NCBI RefSeq assembly: GCF_000350525.1
Contig: NZ_AOCN01000022.1
Location: 310,001-374,000 of the forward strand
Source: Leucobacter salsicius M1-8
Lineage (GTDB): Bacteria > Actinomycetota > Actinomycetes > Actinomycetales > Microbacteriaceae
Length of the DNA: 64,000 nt
Reading direction: 5' to 3'
In this document: positions 38,801 to 49,074 of the stretch, in pieces
Layout of the letters: every line of letters begins with the position of its first letter
How positions within the stretch are numbered: position 1 is the stretch's first letter
The notes under the pieces: generated by a model
Databases searched by the model: none
What the model was told of the DNA's origin: nothing
What the model saw: the letters and a program-made list of their open reading frames with translations, nothing else
Made by a program: the position numbers and the translations under genes

Positions 38801-39855
38801 CGCGAGATACGGGCGGTGCCGGCGTCGATGACATAGCGGATACCGGGCACGGTGAGCGAGGTCTCGGCCACATTGGTGGCGAGCACGATGCGGCGCACAC
38901 CCTGGGTGCCGCGCTCGAACACACGGTGCTGCTCGGCCGCGCTGAGCCGGCCATACAGCGGCAGAATCTCGGTGCGGGCGCCGCGGGCCGAGCGGCGCAG
39001 ATGCCCGCCGAGTGCGTCTGCCGCGTCACGAATTTCGGCCTCGCCCGAGAGGAACACCAGCACATCGCCGGGAGCCTCGCGCCCGAGCTCATCGACCGCC
39101 TGGCCGATCGCGTCAAACAGATCCCGTTCCTCAGTGCGCGTCTTCGGCGCAGACGCGGTGGCGTCTGCGCGGGGCGCAGGAGAACGCTTCGCGTTCCCCT
39201 CTGAGCGCCCCGCGCCCTTCGGATCCGGCACCTCGATCTGCTCAATCAGCGGTCGGTATCGCACCTCGACCGGGAAGGTGCGGCCCGAAACCTCGATGAT
39301 GGGGGCGGGCTTGCCCGTCTTCACGTCGGCGAAGTGCTGAGCGAACGACTCGGGGTCGATCGTGGCCGAGGTGATGATCACCTTGAGATCGGGGCGGCGC
39401 GGCAGCAGCGTGCGCAGGTAGCCGAGCAGGAAGTCGATGTTGAGGCTGCGCTCGTGCGCCTCATCGATGATGATCGTGTCGTAGGCCTTGAGATCGCGGT
39501 CGCGGTGGATCGCGTTCAGCAGGATACCGTCGGTCATGAGCCTGACGCGGGTGTCTGCCGAAACCTTGTCGGTGAACCGCACCTGGTAGCCGACCAGCCC
39601 GCCGAGTTCTGAGCCGAGCTCCTCAGCAATGCGCTCCGCGATCGTGCGGGCAGCGATGCGTCGGGGCTGGGTGTGCGCGATGCGCTGCATACCCAGCTCG
39701 AGCGCGATCTTGGGCAGCTGGGTGGTCTTGCCCGAGCCCGTTTCGCCCGCGACGATGACGACCTGATGGCCTTGAATCGCCTCGCGGATCTCGTCGCGCA
39801 TTTGCGAGACGGGTAGCTCTTCGGGGAACGAGATGTGGGGAAGGTGCAGTGTCAT
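35845..39855 (-). CDS. hrpA: ATP-dependent RNA helicase HrpA
   Basis: A 1336-aa DEAH-box helicase: Walker A GETGSGKTT (37-45), DEAH at 131-134, SATID motif III, helicase C domain with QRSGRSGRTSPG, HA2 and OB folds, then the long HrpA-specific DUF3418 C-terminal part. It unwinds RNA; in E. coli it is linked to mRNA processing and rescue of stalled ribosomes. The ATG at 39855 is chosen over upstream frame extension: it is where homology begins and TACTAG lies 7 bases before it. Confidence 0.93.
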   Translation of the reverse strand: MTLHLPHISFPEELPVSQMRDEIREAIQGHQVVIVAGETGSGKTTQLPKIALELGMQRIAHTQPRRIAARTIAERIAEELGSELGGLVGYQVRFTDKVSADTRVRLMTDGILLNAIHRDRDLKAYDTIIIDEAHERSLNIDFLLGYLRTLLPRRPDLKVIITSATIDPESFAQHFADVKTGKPAPIIEVSGRTFPVEVRYRPLIEQIEVPDPKGAGRSEGNAKRSPAPRADATASAPKTRTEERDLFDAIGQAVDELGREAPGDVLVFLSGEAEIRDAADALGGHLRRSARGARTEILPLYGRLSAAEQHRVFERGTQGVRRIVLATNVAETSLTVPGIRYVIDAGTARISRYSAKSKVQRLPIEAVSQASANQRSGRSGRTSPGIAIRLYSEEDFLSRPEFTEPEVRRTGLASVILQMLSLGLGEIAEFPFLTPPDQRGIADGLGLLAELGAVEALGRARGKAAPQGPSHRITKIGRELSRLPIEPRFARMVVEARAQDVVPEVLAIVAGLTIQDVRERPQAERGRADELHARFNDPHGDLSTLLNLWNYLQKQQQERSSSAFRRMCKAEYLNFLRVREWMDLYRQISRIAGVKRDASTAETGPAEAESGGPSEAIHRSILAGLLSQLGVRDDKQDRRQPAGRGAAATQGAAKRKPAQEFVGSRGTRFVLYPGSVLAKKPPEVVMSVELVETSRLFARGNAVVDPAWAEDLAGPLAKRQYSEPHWEKTQGAAVAYERVTLYGVAIVERRRVQLARFDRPHARELFIRHALVDGDWDSPQAFDRANRQLRRELEQLEERTRRRDIVSDDESIFEFYDQRIPAEIVSTRSFEGWWKKKRLTDPQFLHLKREDLLEDEADDVDEQEFPREWQHGDQRLRLKYRFDPTAEDDGVTVNVPLPLLPRLDEADFEKLVPGLRQDLVTALIKTLPKQIRKHVVPAADWARTLLAAIEPQLERGQGTEAPALTALLATEIRRRTSVPVSPDDFDPDRLPAHLTPTFRVVDGRGKTVGTGKNLGELKAAHKQQATQGVAKVAASALPKSELERKNVTTWTFGTLPKHVDTAYAKGRGPGAGVVRAYPAILDRRTSVDLVLVADVAEQARLSRRGIRRLLVLSSPSPASYIREHLSNQEKLLLGAGPYRSLDAAIADVSLAVADAAIRKHAPDGLVWSAEEFEQIANEYARSLINAVYGAIALTAKTLDGVRMARKAIDQAKSIQVLGQVADAAKQVEGLVYDGFVSHTGLAQLSRLPVYLEALCLRMRGLTENPGRDRAWQNEIDRMLILFSDAGGRIPLPEGAPEKLVHARWLIEELRVSLFAQQLRTAEPVSGQRIQKLLRDV

Positions 39856-39933
39856 GACCTCCCTAGTATCCCAGCGTTTGCCCGGCGGCGTGGCGTCATA
39901 GACTGAAGAAGAACCGTACTCAAAGGAGACTCG

Positions 39934-40770
39934 ATGACCTCGCTGCAGATTCCCCACGTCACGCTTGCTCGCGGAAGCCAGATTCCGCAGCTGGGTGTGG
40001 GTACCTACCAGATCGATCCGGAAGACACGGAACGGGTGGTGAGCGAGGCATTCGAACTGGGGTACCGCCACATCGATACGGCGAGCCTGTACGCCAACGA
40101 AGCGGGCGTGGGGGCCGCGGTGGCAGCGAGCGGGCTGCCCCGGGACGACCTGTTCATTACGACGAAGCTGTGGAACAGCGACCAGACGCGCGCCACGGCA
40201 GCATTCGAGGAAAGCCTCGACAAGCTCGGCCTCGACCGCGTTGACCTATACCTGATCCACTGGCCGCAGCCCATGTTTGGCGAGGCGCTCACCGCGTGGC
40301 GCGATCTCATCGAGATCGCCGCGTCGGGCCGGGCAACCGCGATCGGAGTGTCAAACTTTGAGATCGCAGACCTGCAGCAGCTGATCGACGAGACGGGCGT
40401 CGTGCCCGCCGTCAATCAGATCGAGGCGCACCCATTCCATCAGCGGCGCGAACTCAGCGCGTTCTGCGCCGAGCACGGCATCGCGATTGAAGCCTGGGGG
40501 CCGCTCGCGCGCGGCCGCACCGATCTGCTCGAGCGCCCCGAGATTCTTGCGGCGGCGCAGGCACACGGACGCACGCCGGCGCAGGTCGTACTGCGCTGGC
40601 ACGTGCAGCAGGGCCGCATCGTCTTTCCCAAGACCACGCGCCGTGAGCGGCTGATAGAAAACGCTGGGCTCTTCGACTTCTCGCTCTCGGCGGCCGAGAT
40701 GGCCGCGATCGATGCGCTCGAGGAGGGCAAGAACCTGGGGCCAGATCCCCGCACGTTCGACGGCCGATAG
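39934..40770 (+). CDS. Aldo/keto reductase (DkgA-like)
   Basis: A 278-aa AKR-family NADPH-dependent reductase. The catalytic tetrad is visible: Asp and Tyr in HIDTASLYANE, Lys in TTKLWNSD and His in YLIHWPQP. It is close to 2,5-diketo-D-gluconate reductases, which also reduce methylglyoxal and other carbonyls. The start has a strong AAAGGAG site, and TAGACT lies at 39899-39904 in the region shared with hrpA. Confidence 0.9.
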   Translation: MTSLQIPHVTLARGSQIPQLGVGTYQIDPEDTERVVSEAFELGYRHIDTASLYANEAGVGAAVAASGLPRDDLFITTKLWNSDQTRATAAFEESLDKLGLDRVDLYLIHWPQPMFGEALTAWRDLIEIAASGRATAIGVSNFEIADLQQLIDETGVVPAVNQIEAHPFHQRRELSAFCAEHGIAIEAWGPLARGRTDLLERPEILAAAQAHGRTPAQVVLRWHVQQGRIVFPKTTRRERLIENAGLFDFSLSAAEMAAIDALEEGKNLGPDPRTFDGR

Positions 40771-40806
40771 CCAGTTCGCGGCCGGCCAGTGGCCTGCCGA
40801 TAGTAA

Positions 40807-42291
<1,485 letters not shown>

Positions 42292-42296
42292 GCGTT

Positions 42297-42354
42297 CGTA
42301 CACACAACGGCGGCTGCCACGGGAATCCCCGTGGCAGCCGCCGTTGTGTGTACG
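42297..42354. terminator. 27-bp perfect hairpin after argG
   Basis: Two 27-base arms (42297-42323 and 42328-42354) pair without mismatch over a 4-base AATC loop. The stem starts 5 bases after the argG stop. There is no T run. It probably ends transcription but is far longer than needed. Confidence 0.75.
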
Positions 42355-42394
42355 CCGGGGCTCAGAACGTGGGAGCTATGGCGCCAGCCCAAAC

Positions 42395-42433
42395 CGCGAA
42401 GAGCCCCGGATCAGTGATCCGGGGCTCTTCGCG
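42395..42433. terminator. 39-bp odd palindrome before whiB1
   Basis: Arms of 19 bases (42395-42413 and 42415-42433) are perfect inverted repeats around one central base. It lies between convergent argG and whiB1 and includes CCGGATCA/TGATCCGG, related to the repeated palindrome. Confidence 0.75.
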
Positions 42434-42471
42434 TGCTGCGGGTGCTTGTTACGGGCACCCGCAGAGGGTCC

Positions 42472-42720
42472 TTAGGACGCGCGGCGCGCGCGAGCTGCGC
42501 GGCGCTTCAGCGCACGACGCTCGTCCTCACTGAGACCGCCCCATACGCCAGAGTCCTGGCCGGTGTCCATTGCGTACTGCAAGCACATCTCGGTGACCGT
42601 GCAACGTGCACAAACGGACTTTGCCCGTTCGATCTGCTCCACTGCCGGGCCAGTGTTTCCCACGGGGAAAAACAGCTCGGGGTCCACCGTGAGACACGCA
42701 GCCTCTTCGCGCCAATCCAT
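42472..42720 (-). CDS. whiB1: WhiB1 iron-sulfur transcription factor
   Basis: An 82-aa Wbl protein. The four cluster cysteines are Cys9, Cys37, Cys40 and Cys46; the GVWGG turn is followed by the basic DNA-binding end LKRRAARARR. The N terminus MDWREEAAC and the DPELFFPVGN segment are very like mycobacterial WhiB1, a nitric-oxide-sensitive regulator that binds SigA. The ATG at 42720 has GAGGAG 6 bases before it; the open frame further upstream lacks homology. Confidence 0.92.
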   Translation of the reverse strand: MDWREEAACLTVDPELFFPVGNTGPAVEQIERAKSVCARCTVTEMCLQYAMDTGQDSGVWGGLSEDERRALKRRAARARRAS

Positions 42721-42909
42721 CTTGATCTCCTCTTCAATGCACGCGCACGAGAGAGTCAGGCCATATAGCCTAGTACTCGCGCCGTAATTACCTGATACGT
42801 GGCTGAGAATGCTCACGTCGGTGTGCGCGAAACTCGACGGAATATATAGTTTCACGGAACACCAAGCAAATCAATAGGCATTTTGTAATTCATAAGAAAG
42901 AGAGCCGAA

Positions 42910-43314
42910 ATGGTCTCGACACCTACTGGCCATGTGCGGTCGAAACTGGGCTGGGCAATTCTCAAGGTTTTGCTGGGGCTTGAGACGCTGGGCCTGGTCG
43001 CCGTGCTCGGGTTCACGATCGTGCGTTCGATCGCCGAACCGGGCGACGTGACCCAAGAAGTGAGCCTGGTGCTCATGAGCGCCGTGTCGCTCGCGTGGGT
43101 GGCTGTCACCTTCTTCGGCGTCGTGCGTTCCCGTGCGAGCTGGGCACGCAGTAGCGCGGTAGCGATTCACGTGCTGACGTTTGCCGGTGGCACCGGCTGC
43201 CTGCAGCTGGGCATCGGGCCGTGGTGGCTAGGGCTCGGCATCGTCGCCATCGCGCTGATCGGGTTCGCTGCCGCGATCATGGCTCGACCCGAGGTGGCGC
43301 AGACGGGGGCCTAA
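42910..43314 (+). CDS. Small four-helix membrane protein
   Basis: A 134-aa protein with four predicted membrane helices (about 14-38, 48-70, 80-95 and 98-122). No family was recognised. It is divergent from whiB1 across a 189-bp AT-rich region with several TA-rich boxes, and the start has an AGAAAGAGAG ribosome site. Confidence 0.75.
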   Translation: MVSTPTGHVRSKLGWAILKVLLGLETLGLVAVLGFTIVRSIAEPGDVTQEVSLVLMSAVSLAWVAVTFFGVVRSRASWARSSAVAIHVLTFAGGTGCLQLGIGPWWLGLGIVAIALIGFAAAIMARPEVAQTGA

Positions 43315-43324
43315 CGGAAGAATT

Positions 43325-43366
43325 GAAAAGGCTCGGGCGTCCCAGGGTGCCCCAGGACGCCCGAGC
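43325..43366. terminator. Convergent terminator
   Basis: GCTCGGGCGTCC (43331-43342) pairs with GGACGCCCGAGC (43355-43366). The T run CTTTT lies on the minus-strand side, so it suits bcp best; the stem can also stop the plus-strand gene ending at 43314. Confidence 0.85.
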
Positions 43367-43444
43367 AAGATGTATGTGACCGGGCATGTGTGTCACGGGG
43401 CAATTGCGGGCGGCCAGGGCGATCCTGGCGCCTGTGCGGCGGTG

Positions 43445-43924
43445 TTACGCGTCGAGCCCGAGCAGCTTGCGCACGCGAGCGACGTGGCCCGTGGCCTTTA
43501 CGTTGTAGAGCGCGTGCTCAATGTTGCCGTGAGCATCGATGACGAACGTTGAGCGGATGACGCCCTCGATGATGCGGCCGTAGCTGTTCTTCGTGCCAAA
43601 CGCGCCGTAGGCGCGGTGCACGTCGAGCTCGGGGTCGCTCAGCAGCGGGTACCCGAGCTCGTCGCGGTCGGCAAACTTGCGCTGCTTCTCGACCTTGTCG
43701 CGCGAGATGCCGAGTACGCGCACGCCAGCCGCCTGCAGTGCGGCCTCCGAGTCACGGAAGTCACACGCCTGCTTGGTGCAGCCGGGCGTCATTGCTGCGG
43801 GGTAGAAGAACAGGACCACCCGTTCGCCTCGGTACTCCGAGAGGGAGCGTGTTGCGCCGTCTTGATCCTGGAGCGAAAACTCCGGGGCGGGCTGACCGGG
43901 TTCAAGAATCACGCGTTCACTCAT
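43445..43924 (-). CDS. bcp: Thiol peroxidase BCP/PrxQ
   Basis: A 159-aa atypical two-Cys peroxiredoxin. Peroxidatic Cys49 and resolving Cys54 lie in TPGCTKQACDFRD. It reduces peroxides with thioredoxin. TAGGCT lies 6 bases before the ATG and there is no Shine-Dalgarno, so the mRNA is probably leaderless. Its neighbourhood with sigH fits thiol-stress defence. Confidence 0.93.
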   Translation of the reverse strand: MSERVILEPGQPAPEFSLQDQDGATRSLSEYRGERVVLFFYPAAMTPGCTKQACDFRDSEAALQAAGVRVLGISRDKVEKQRKFADRDELGYPLLSDPELDVHRAYGAFGTKNSYGRIIEGVIRSTFVIDAHGNIEHALYNVKATGHVARVRKLLGLDA

Positions 43925-43942
43925 GCGGCCAGCCTATCGGCG

Positions 43943-44995
43943 TTACTTGAGCAGCCGGCGCAGGGACTCGACTCGCGCAGCACCCGATGCGTCGAGCTCG
44001 CCGTTCTCGATGGCGAGGTTGAGTTCGCAGTCTCGAGCGTCCTCCTGATGGGTGCAGCCGCGCGGGCAAGCCTCGATGAGCTCTGCGAGATCGGTGAATC
44101 CGCGCAGGATCCCCTCGCTCGTGACGTGACCGAGCCCAAACGAGCGCACGCCCGGGGTGTCGATGACCCAGCCGGTATCGCCATCGCTCGCGTTCGGTGT
44201 GCGGGCGCGCAGCGCGACCGACGATGACGACGTGTGCCGGCCGCGGCCTGTCACCACGTTGACGTGACCGATTGCGCGGTCCGCCTCGGGCACGAGCGCG
44301 TTAATGAGCGTCGATTTGCCGACCCCCGAGTGGCCCACGAATACCGTCGTCTTGCCCGCCAGGGACGCTCGAATCTCGTCGAGCGGCCAGGCGTCGTAGG
44401 CCGAGCGGAAGACCGGCACCTCAAGCGCAGAGAAGTGCGCGAGAAACGGATCCGGATCAGCAAGGTCGGTCTTCGTGATGCAGATCAGCGGCTGAATTCC
44501 GGCGTCGTACGCGGCCACGAGGTACCGGTCCACGAGCCGCACGCGCGGTTCGGGGTTCGCCGCCGCCACGACGATCAGCATCTGATCGGCGTTCGCGACC
44601 ATGACGCGCTCGACGCGGTCGGAGTCATCGGCGCTGCGGCGCAGCAGGGTCGCGCGCTCGTCGACGCGCACGATGCGGGAGAGTGACCCCTCGTCGCCCG
44701 AGGTGTCGCCCACGAGCTGCACGCGGTCACCGATGACGATGGGGGTGCGACGCAGCTCGCGCGCCCGGGCCGCGGTGACGTCGCGCTCGCGCGCGTCAGC
44801 CGGATCCGAGTCCTCGGGCACGAGCACGGAGTAGCGCCCGCGATCCACGCCCGTGATCATGCCGGTGATGGACTCGGCATGCTCGGGGCGCCGCTTGGTG
44901 CGTGGCTTGTTCGCCTTGGGGTTCGGGCGAACACGGAGCCGCTCAGCGTAGTCCGCGTAGGGGTCTTCGCTGTCGTCGGGGGTGAGCCAGCTCAT
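43943..44995 (-). CDS. rsgA: Ribosome small-subunit GTPase RsgA
   Basis: A 350-aa circularly permuted GTPase acting late in 30S maturation. An N-terminal OB fold is followed by G4 (TKTD), then G1 (GHSGVGKST) and G3 (DTPG), then a zinc knuckle CPRGCTHQEDARDC. It is cotranscribed with aroA, two bases after its stop. A GATCCGGATC copy at 44449 encodes part of ADPDPF. Confidence 0.94.
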   Translation of the reverse strand: MSWLTPDDSEDPYADYAERLRVRPNPKANKPRTKRRPEHAESITGMITGVDRGRYSVLVPEDSDPADARERDVTAARARELRRTPIVIGDRVQLVGDTSGDEGSLSRIVRVDERATLLRRSADDSDRVERVMVANADQMLIVVAAANPEPRVRLVDRYLVAAYDAGIQPLICITKTDLADPDPFLAHFSALEVPVFRSAYDAWPLDEIRASLAGKTTVFVGHSGVGKSTLINALVPEADRAIGHVNVVTGRGRHTSSSSVALRARTPNASDGDTGWVIDTPGVRSFGLGHVTSEGILRGFTDLAELIEACPRGCTHQEDARDCELNLAIENGELDASGAARVESLRRLLK

Positions 44996-44997
44996 GC

Positions 44998-46443
44998 TCA
45001 GAAGCTCTCGAGGTACTGGGTCGAGCCGAGGCCGCCCAGGCCCAGCACGTCGCCACCCGACGGCTGCGCCGTGCCGAGGCCGAGCATGGCGTGCCAGAGC
45101 TCGGGGAACTGGGGCAGCGTCTTTGACGTGCACGCAATGTCCTCGACCTCGATGCCTTCGACGACGAGGCCGATGAGGGCGCCGGTCGTGGCTATGCGGT
45201 GGTCGGCGTAGCTGTGCCAGACACCGGCGTGCAGCTGGGCTGGGCGCACTTCGATGCCGTCCTCAAGCTCCTCAGCGTCGCCGCCGAGTGCATTGATCTC
45301 GGCGACGAGCGCCTCGAGCCGGTTGGTTTCGTGGTGTCGGGTGTGACCGATGCCGGTGATGCGGCTCGTGTGCCCGAGCTGACCGGCCAGTGCTGCAAGA
45401 CCCACGAAGGTCGGCGAAAGCTCGCCGGCCTCGGGAATGTGCAGGGTCGCACCCGTGAGTTCTCCGCTGCGACTGACCGTGAGTGCGCCGTCTGCTGAAA
45501 GCTCCGCCGTGGCACCAAACGCGGTGAGCAGGGTGCGCAGCTGGTCGCCCACCTGCGTCGTCTCGGCGGGCCAATCGGTGATCGTGACGCTGCCGCCCCC
45601 CGCCCCCGCTGCCGACAGGAACGGGGCCGCGTTCGACAGGTCCGGCTCGAGCCGCAGATTGCGTGCGCCAATGGGGCCGGGCTCGACCTTCCACTCGCCA
45701 GTGGCGGGTGAGGAGGCCTGCACGCCACGGGCCCGCAGCGCCTCAAGCGTCATCTCGATGTGGGGCACGCTCGGCAGCCGCTCGCCGGTGTGCACGACGT
45801 GCACGCCGTTGGTGAAGCGGGGGCCAGCGAGCAGCAGGGCCGATACGAACTGGCTCGACAGCGAAGCGTCGACCTCGACGCGGCCGCCCTCGAGCCCACC
45901 CGTGCCGTGCACGGTGAACGGCATGGCGCCGCGGCCCTCGTCTGAAATGTCTGCCCCGAGCGCGCTCAGCGCCTCGAGAAGCGGGCGCATGGGGCGCTTG
46001 CGTGCGTAGGGGTCGCCATCGAACGCGACGGGCCCGAGCGCGAGCGCCGCGACCGGCGGCACGAAGCGCATGACGGTGCCAGCGAGGCCGCACTCGATCG
46101 TGGTAGATCCCGTGAGCTCAGCGGCGGGGGTGATGCGCAGGTCGGCACCAAATGCGCCGGATCCGGGCACCTCCTCGATGCGGGCGCCCAGCGCACGCAT
46201 TGCCTCGACCATCAGGTCGGTGTCGCGGGAGTGCAGCGGAGCGTGCAGCATGCCCGGTGCATTGGCCAGTGCGGAGAGCACGAGCTCGCGGCCCGTGAGG
46301 GACTTCGAGGCGGGAAGCTGCAGCCGCCCGTGCACGGGGGAATGCGCGCTCGGGGCCGCCCAGTGCTGGGCCTCGCCCTCGAGGCTTTCGCCCGACCCGA
46401 CCTCGTCGCCGTCTTTACCCTGATTCATCTTTGCGATCAACAT
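44998..46443 (-). CDS. aroA: EPSP synthase
   Basis: About 481 aa: 5-enolpyruvylshikimate-3-phosphate synthase of the shikimate pathway. PEP/S3P-site motifs are LPASKSLTGRELVLSALA, SSQFVSALLLAGPRF and SYADHRIATTGALIGL. The first 35 or so residues are extra. The ATG at 46443 is 8 bases after TAGACT (or the GTG at 46446, 5 bases after it). Divergent from sigH. Confidence 0.94.
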   Translation of the reverse strand: MLIAKMNQGKDGDEVGSGESLEGEAQHWAAPSAHSPVHGRLQLPASKSLTGRELVLSALANAPGMLHAPLHSRDTDLMVEAMRALGARIEEVPGSGAFGADLRITPAAELTGSTTIECGLAGTVMRFVPPVAALALGPVAFDGDPYARKRPMRPLLEALSALGADISDEGRGAMPFTVHGTGGLEGGRVEVDASLSSQFVSALLLAGPRFTNGVHVVHTGERLPSVPHIEMTLEALRARGVQASSPATGEWKVEPGPIGARNLRLEPDLSNAAPFLSAAGAGGGSVTITDWPAETTQVGDQLRTLLTAFGATAELSADGALTVSRSGELTGATLHIPEAGELSPTFVGLAALAGQLGHTSRITGIGHTRHHETNRLEALVAEINALGGDAEELEDGIEVRPAQLHAGVWHSYADHRIATTGALIGLVVEGIEVEDIACTSKTLPQFPELWHAMLGLGTAQPSGGDVLGLGGLGSTQYLESF

Positions 46444-46514
46444 CACCGCCGAGTCTACCCGGGTTGTGTACGACATGCCTGAGCCTCGCAATCCGCGACC
46501 GATAGGATCGGCGT

Positions 46515-47120
46515 GTGACCACATCCACAACGCCCAATGACCTGGAGCGCCGCTTTACGCGGGAGGCGCTGCCGCTGCTCGATCAGCTGTACGGGGCGGC
46601 GATGAAGATGACGCGCAATCCGCAAGACGCGCAGGACCTGGTGCAAGAGACCTACCTGAAGGCGTTTGCCGCGTTCGAATCTTTCGCCGAGGGAACGAAT
46701 CTCAAGGCCTGGCTGTACCGGATCCTGACCAACAGCTACATCAACACGTACCGCAAGAAGCAGCGGGAGCCCTATCTCGGCGTCGTGGAAGAGCTCGAGG
46801 ACTGGCAGCTGGGAGGTGCCGAATCGACGACGGCGATGTCGTCTCGCTCGGCCGAGGCAGAGGCGATCGACCGCTCGCCCGACTCCGTCGTTACGTCGGC
46901 GCTCAACGAGCTCCCCGAAGACTTTCGGATGGCCGTCTATCTCGCCGACGTGGAGGGCTTCAGCTACCAAGAGATCGCCGATATCGCCGAGGTACCCATC
47001 GGCACGGTGATGAGCCGGTTGCACCGCGGCCGCGCGCGGCTCAGAAAGGCGCTCGGGGAATACGCCGCCGAGCAGGGCGTTGGTACTGGTAGAGCTTCAA
47101 AGAAAGGAACAACGCGATGA
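46515..47120 (+). CDS. sigH: ECF sigma factor SigH/SigR
   Basis: A 201-aa extracytoplasmic-function sigma factor. Region 2 holds [20 protein letters not shown] and [19 protein letters not shown]; region 4 holds [20 protein letters not shown]. The pattern and the partner match the redox-stress SigR/SigH group. TAGGAT (46503-46508) lies 6 bases before the GTG. The start codon of the anti-sigma gene overlaps its stop (ATGA). Confidence 0.93.
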   Translation: MTTSTTPNDLERRFTREALPLLDQLYGAAMKMTRNPQDAQDLVQETYLKAFAAFESFAEGTNLKAWLYRILTNSYINTYRKKQREPYLGVVEELEDWQLGGAESTTAMSSRSAEAEAIDRSPDSVVTSALNELPEDFRMAVYLADVEGFSYQEIADIAEVPIGTVMSRLHRGRARLRKALGEYAAEQGVGTGRASKKGTTR

Positions 47121-47365
47121 GTGACTGCGACGGCGCGAAAGGCAAGCTGTACGAGCTGCTGCGCGGTGAACTGTGCGCCGAGGACTCGGCGCCGATCCGT
47201 GAGCATCTCGCGGAGTGCCCCGAATGCCAGGGCGAAGAAGACGTCTGCCGTCAGCTCATGGGAGTGGTGAAGCGCGCCTGCATCGAAGAGCGGGACGCGA
47301 ACTGCCCACCCGAGCAGCTGCGAGATGCAATCCTGTCGAGCCTGCGCGGCGCGACGAGCGCGTAG
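47117..47365 (+). CDS. rsrA: Redox-sensing zinc anti-sigma factor
   Basis: An 82-aa ZAS-family protein with HxxxCxxC at His30, Cys34 and Cys37, plus Cys4, Cys20, Cys44, Cys55 and Cys63. In RsrA/RshA oxidation of such cysteines releases zinc and frees the sigma factor. It is translationally coupled to sigH. Confidence 0.92.
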   Translation: MSDCDGAKGKLYELLRGELCAEDSAPIREHLAECPECQGEEDVCRQLMGVVKRACIEERDANCPPEQLRDAILSSLRGATSA

Positions 47366-47398
47366 CCTGCGGGATCAGGCGCGCTCGCGCATCGCTCC

Positions 47399-48115
47399 CT
47401 ATTCAGTGAAGCGTGCGTTCAGCCGTTCGAATGTCGCCTCGGTAACTCCGGCCGCGCGCAGGTAGGTGAACGCGCCACCGCGCGCCTCGACCACGGTCGT
47501 CAGCGTTCGATCGAGTGCCGCGGCCGGCGAAGCGCCAACGAGCTGCTCGACCACGGGCGTCACGTCGACGCCGTGCGCGCGCAGGGCCGCGACATGCTCG
47601 TCAAACCAGGCGCCTCGCAGATGAGCCTCCGACGCCTCGTAGTTGGTGAGCACGTCGTCGCGGTCGACGCCCAGCGCGAGCAGGGTGAGCGCGGCGATCG
47701 CACCCGTGCGATCCTTGCCCGCCGTGCAGTGAAACACGGTGGGCCCGCCGTCGGCGAGCATCGTCACGCCCGCGGCGAGCGTGTCGGCGTGCTCCGCGTA
47801 AATCAGGTCGGTGAGCGAGAAGATGTCGAGCTGGCGCGCCACGTGGGCGCTCGCGCTCGGAAAGATGGGGTGCGCCACAAACTCGATGCCCGCGGGCAGT
47901 GCGTCGGGCATGATCTGCCGCTCAAGGTCGTCGCGCAGATCGATGACGCGCGTGACCCCGAGCTCCTGCAGCTGGGCCTGCCCCGACGCTGCAAGACGCG
48001 CGAGCGAGTCCGAGCGAAACAGCAGCCCGGTTCGCGTATGCCGGTCACCCGCGCGCAGCTCGCCAAGGTCTCGAAAATTGTAGGTACCTTCGATAGCGAG
48101 AACGTCGTTGCGCAT
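47399..48115 (-). CDS. Tyrosine/dual-specificity phosphatase (PtpB-like)
   Basis: A 238-aa phosphatase with the P-loop HCTAGKDRTG (Cys130) and an NFRDLG N-terminal motif typical of the PtpB/Tyr_phosphatase_3 group. It may act on phosphotyrosine or phosphoinositides. The ATG at 48115 has AAGGATGG before it; an ATG at 48124 is the alternative. It converges on rsrA. Confidence 0.85.
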   Translation of the reverse strand: MRNDVLAIEGTYNFRDLGELRAGDRHTRTGLLFRSDSLARLAASGQAQLQELGVTRVIDLRDDLERQIMPDALPAGIEFVAHPIFPSASAHVARQLDIFSLTDLIYAEHADTLAAGVTMLADGGPTVFHCTAGKDRTGAIAALTLLALGVDRDDVLTNYEASEAHLRGAWFDEHVAALRAHGVDVTPVVEQLVGASPAAALDRTLTTVVEARGGAFTYLRAAGVTEATFERLNARFTE

Positions 48116-48165
48116 GTCATCCATCCTTGCAGACACGCGTGCGCGATCAGAAAAAGCCGTGAAAT

Positions 48166-49065
48166 TCAGGTCAGCAGGCTGCGAAGGGCCGCGGCCAGCT
48201 CGGCCGGGCAGGCCTCGTGCAGATTGTGCGGGCCCGCGAGGCTGAGCACTCGGCTCTGGGGGAGCCGCTCCCGCCACTCGGCCGCGAGCTCTTCGGACAC
48301 CATGCCCGACTCAGCGCGCACGAGCGACACCGGCATCGGCAACCCGGCCAACACGTCCCACAACGGCGCGAGCGCGCCCTCGGGGCTCGCGGCTGACAGT
48401 CCGTCGAGGTGCGCGAAGTGGTGCGTCCACTCCAGTCGGCCGTCTTCGCTGCGGCGCGTGTTCAGCGCGACGCCGCGCGTCAGTGCGGCTCGGTCCGACC
48501 CGATACCAAACGCCACCGCACGGTCGACGATCTCGTCGACGGTCGCAAACGAGCGCTGCCCCTGAACGAACTCGGCCACGGCGCTTGCGCCATCAGTGGG
48601 GCGTACCCCCGGGGTGATGTCGACGAGAACAAGATGCGACACCCGGCTCGGAATTGCGGCCGCGACAAGCGCCGCCGTCAGCGCCCCGAGCGAATGCCCC
48701 ACGAGCGCAAACGGCGCGGGCGGAGACTGCTCCGGGGCGAGCTGGGCGAGCGCCGGTACGAGGTCGCTCGCCAGCGTCACCGGGCCATAATCGGCGTCCT
48801 CGCGCCATGAGCTGCGGCCGTGCCCCGGCAGATCGACTGCGAGTGCGGGCAGCGCGAGCGAGATGAGCATCGGGTCAAAACTATGGGCGTTGAGACCGGC
48901 TCCGTGCAGCGCGACAATGCGCAGGGCATGATCCGGATCGAACCTCAGCCCAGCCACCTCACGGCCGTCGGTGAGTGGGGCCGTGACCCGCCGAACCGTG
49001 GGCGCCTGCGCGCCGACACGTGCGGCGTCTGCCGCGAGAAACCGAAACTCGTCGTCGATCATCAT
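48166..49065 (-). CDS. Alpha/beta hydrolase
   Basis: A 299-aa alpha/beta-hydrolase: oxyanion region ALHGAGLNAHSF, nucleophile elbow GHSLG and a C-terminal His in GPHNLHE. The substrate is unknown. TAGGCT at 49072-49077 lies 6 bases before the ATG at 49065, supporting that start. A GATCCGGATC copy at 48930 encodes part of FDPDH. Confidence 0.88.
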   Translation of the reverse strand: MMIDDEFRFLAADAARVGAQAPTVRRVTAPLTDGREVAGLRFDPDHALRIVALHGAGLNAHSFDPMLISLALPALAVDLPGHGRSSWREDADYGPVTLASDLVPALAQLAPEQSPPAPFALVGHSLGALTAALVAAAIPSRVSHLVLVDITPGVRPTDGASAVAEFVQGQRSFATVDEIVDRAVAFGIGSDRAALTRGVALNTRRSEDGRLEWTHHFAHLDGLSAASPEGALAPLWDVLAGLPMPVSLVRAESGMVSEELAAEWRERLPQSRVLSLAGPHNLHEACPAELAAALRSLLT

Positions 49066-49074
49066 TGGGGCAGC

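Noticed and set aside
36484-39204. Large open frames on the plus strand across hrpA
   Set aside because: They lie opposite the conserved helicase and have no recognisable domain.
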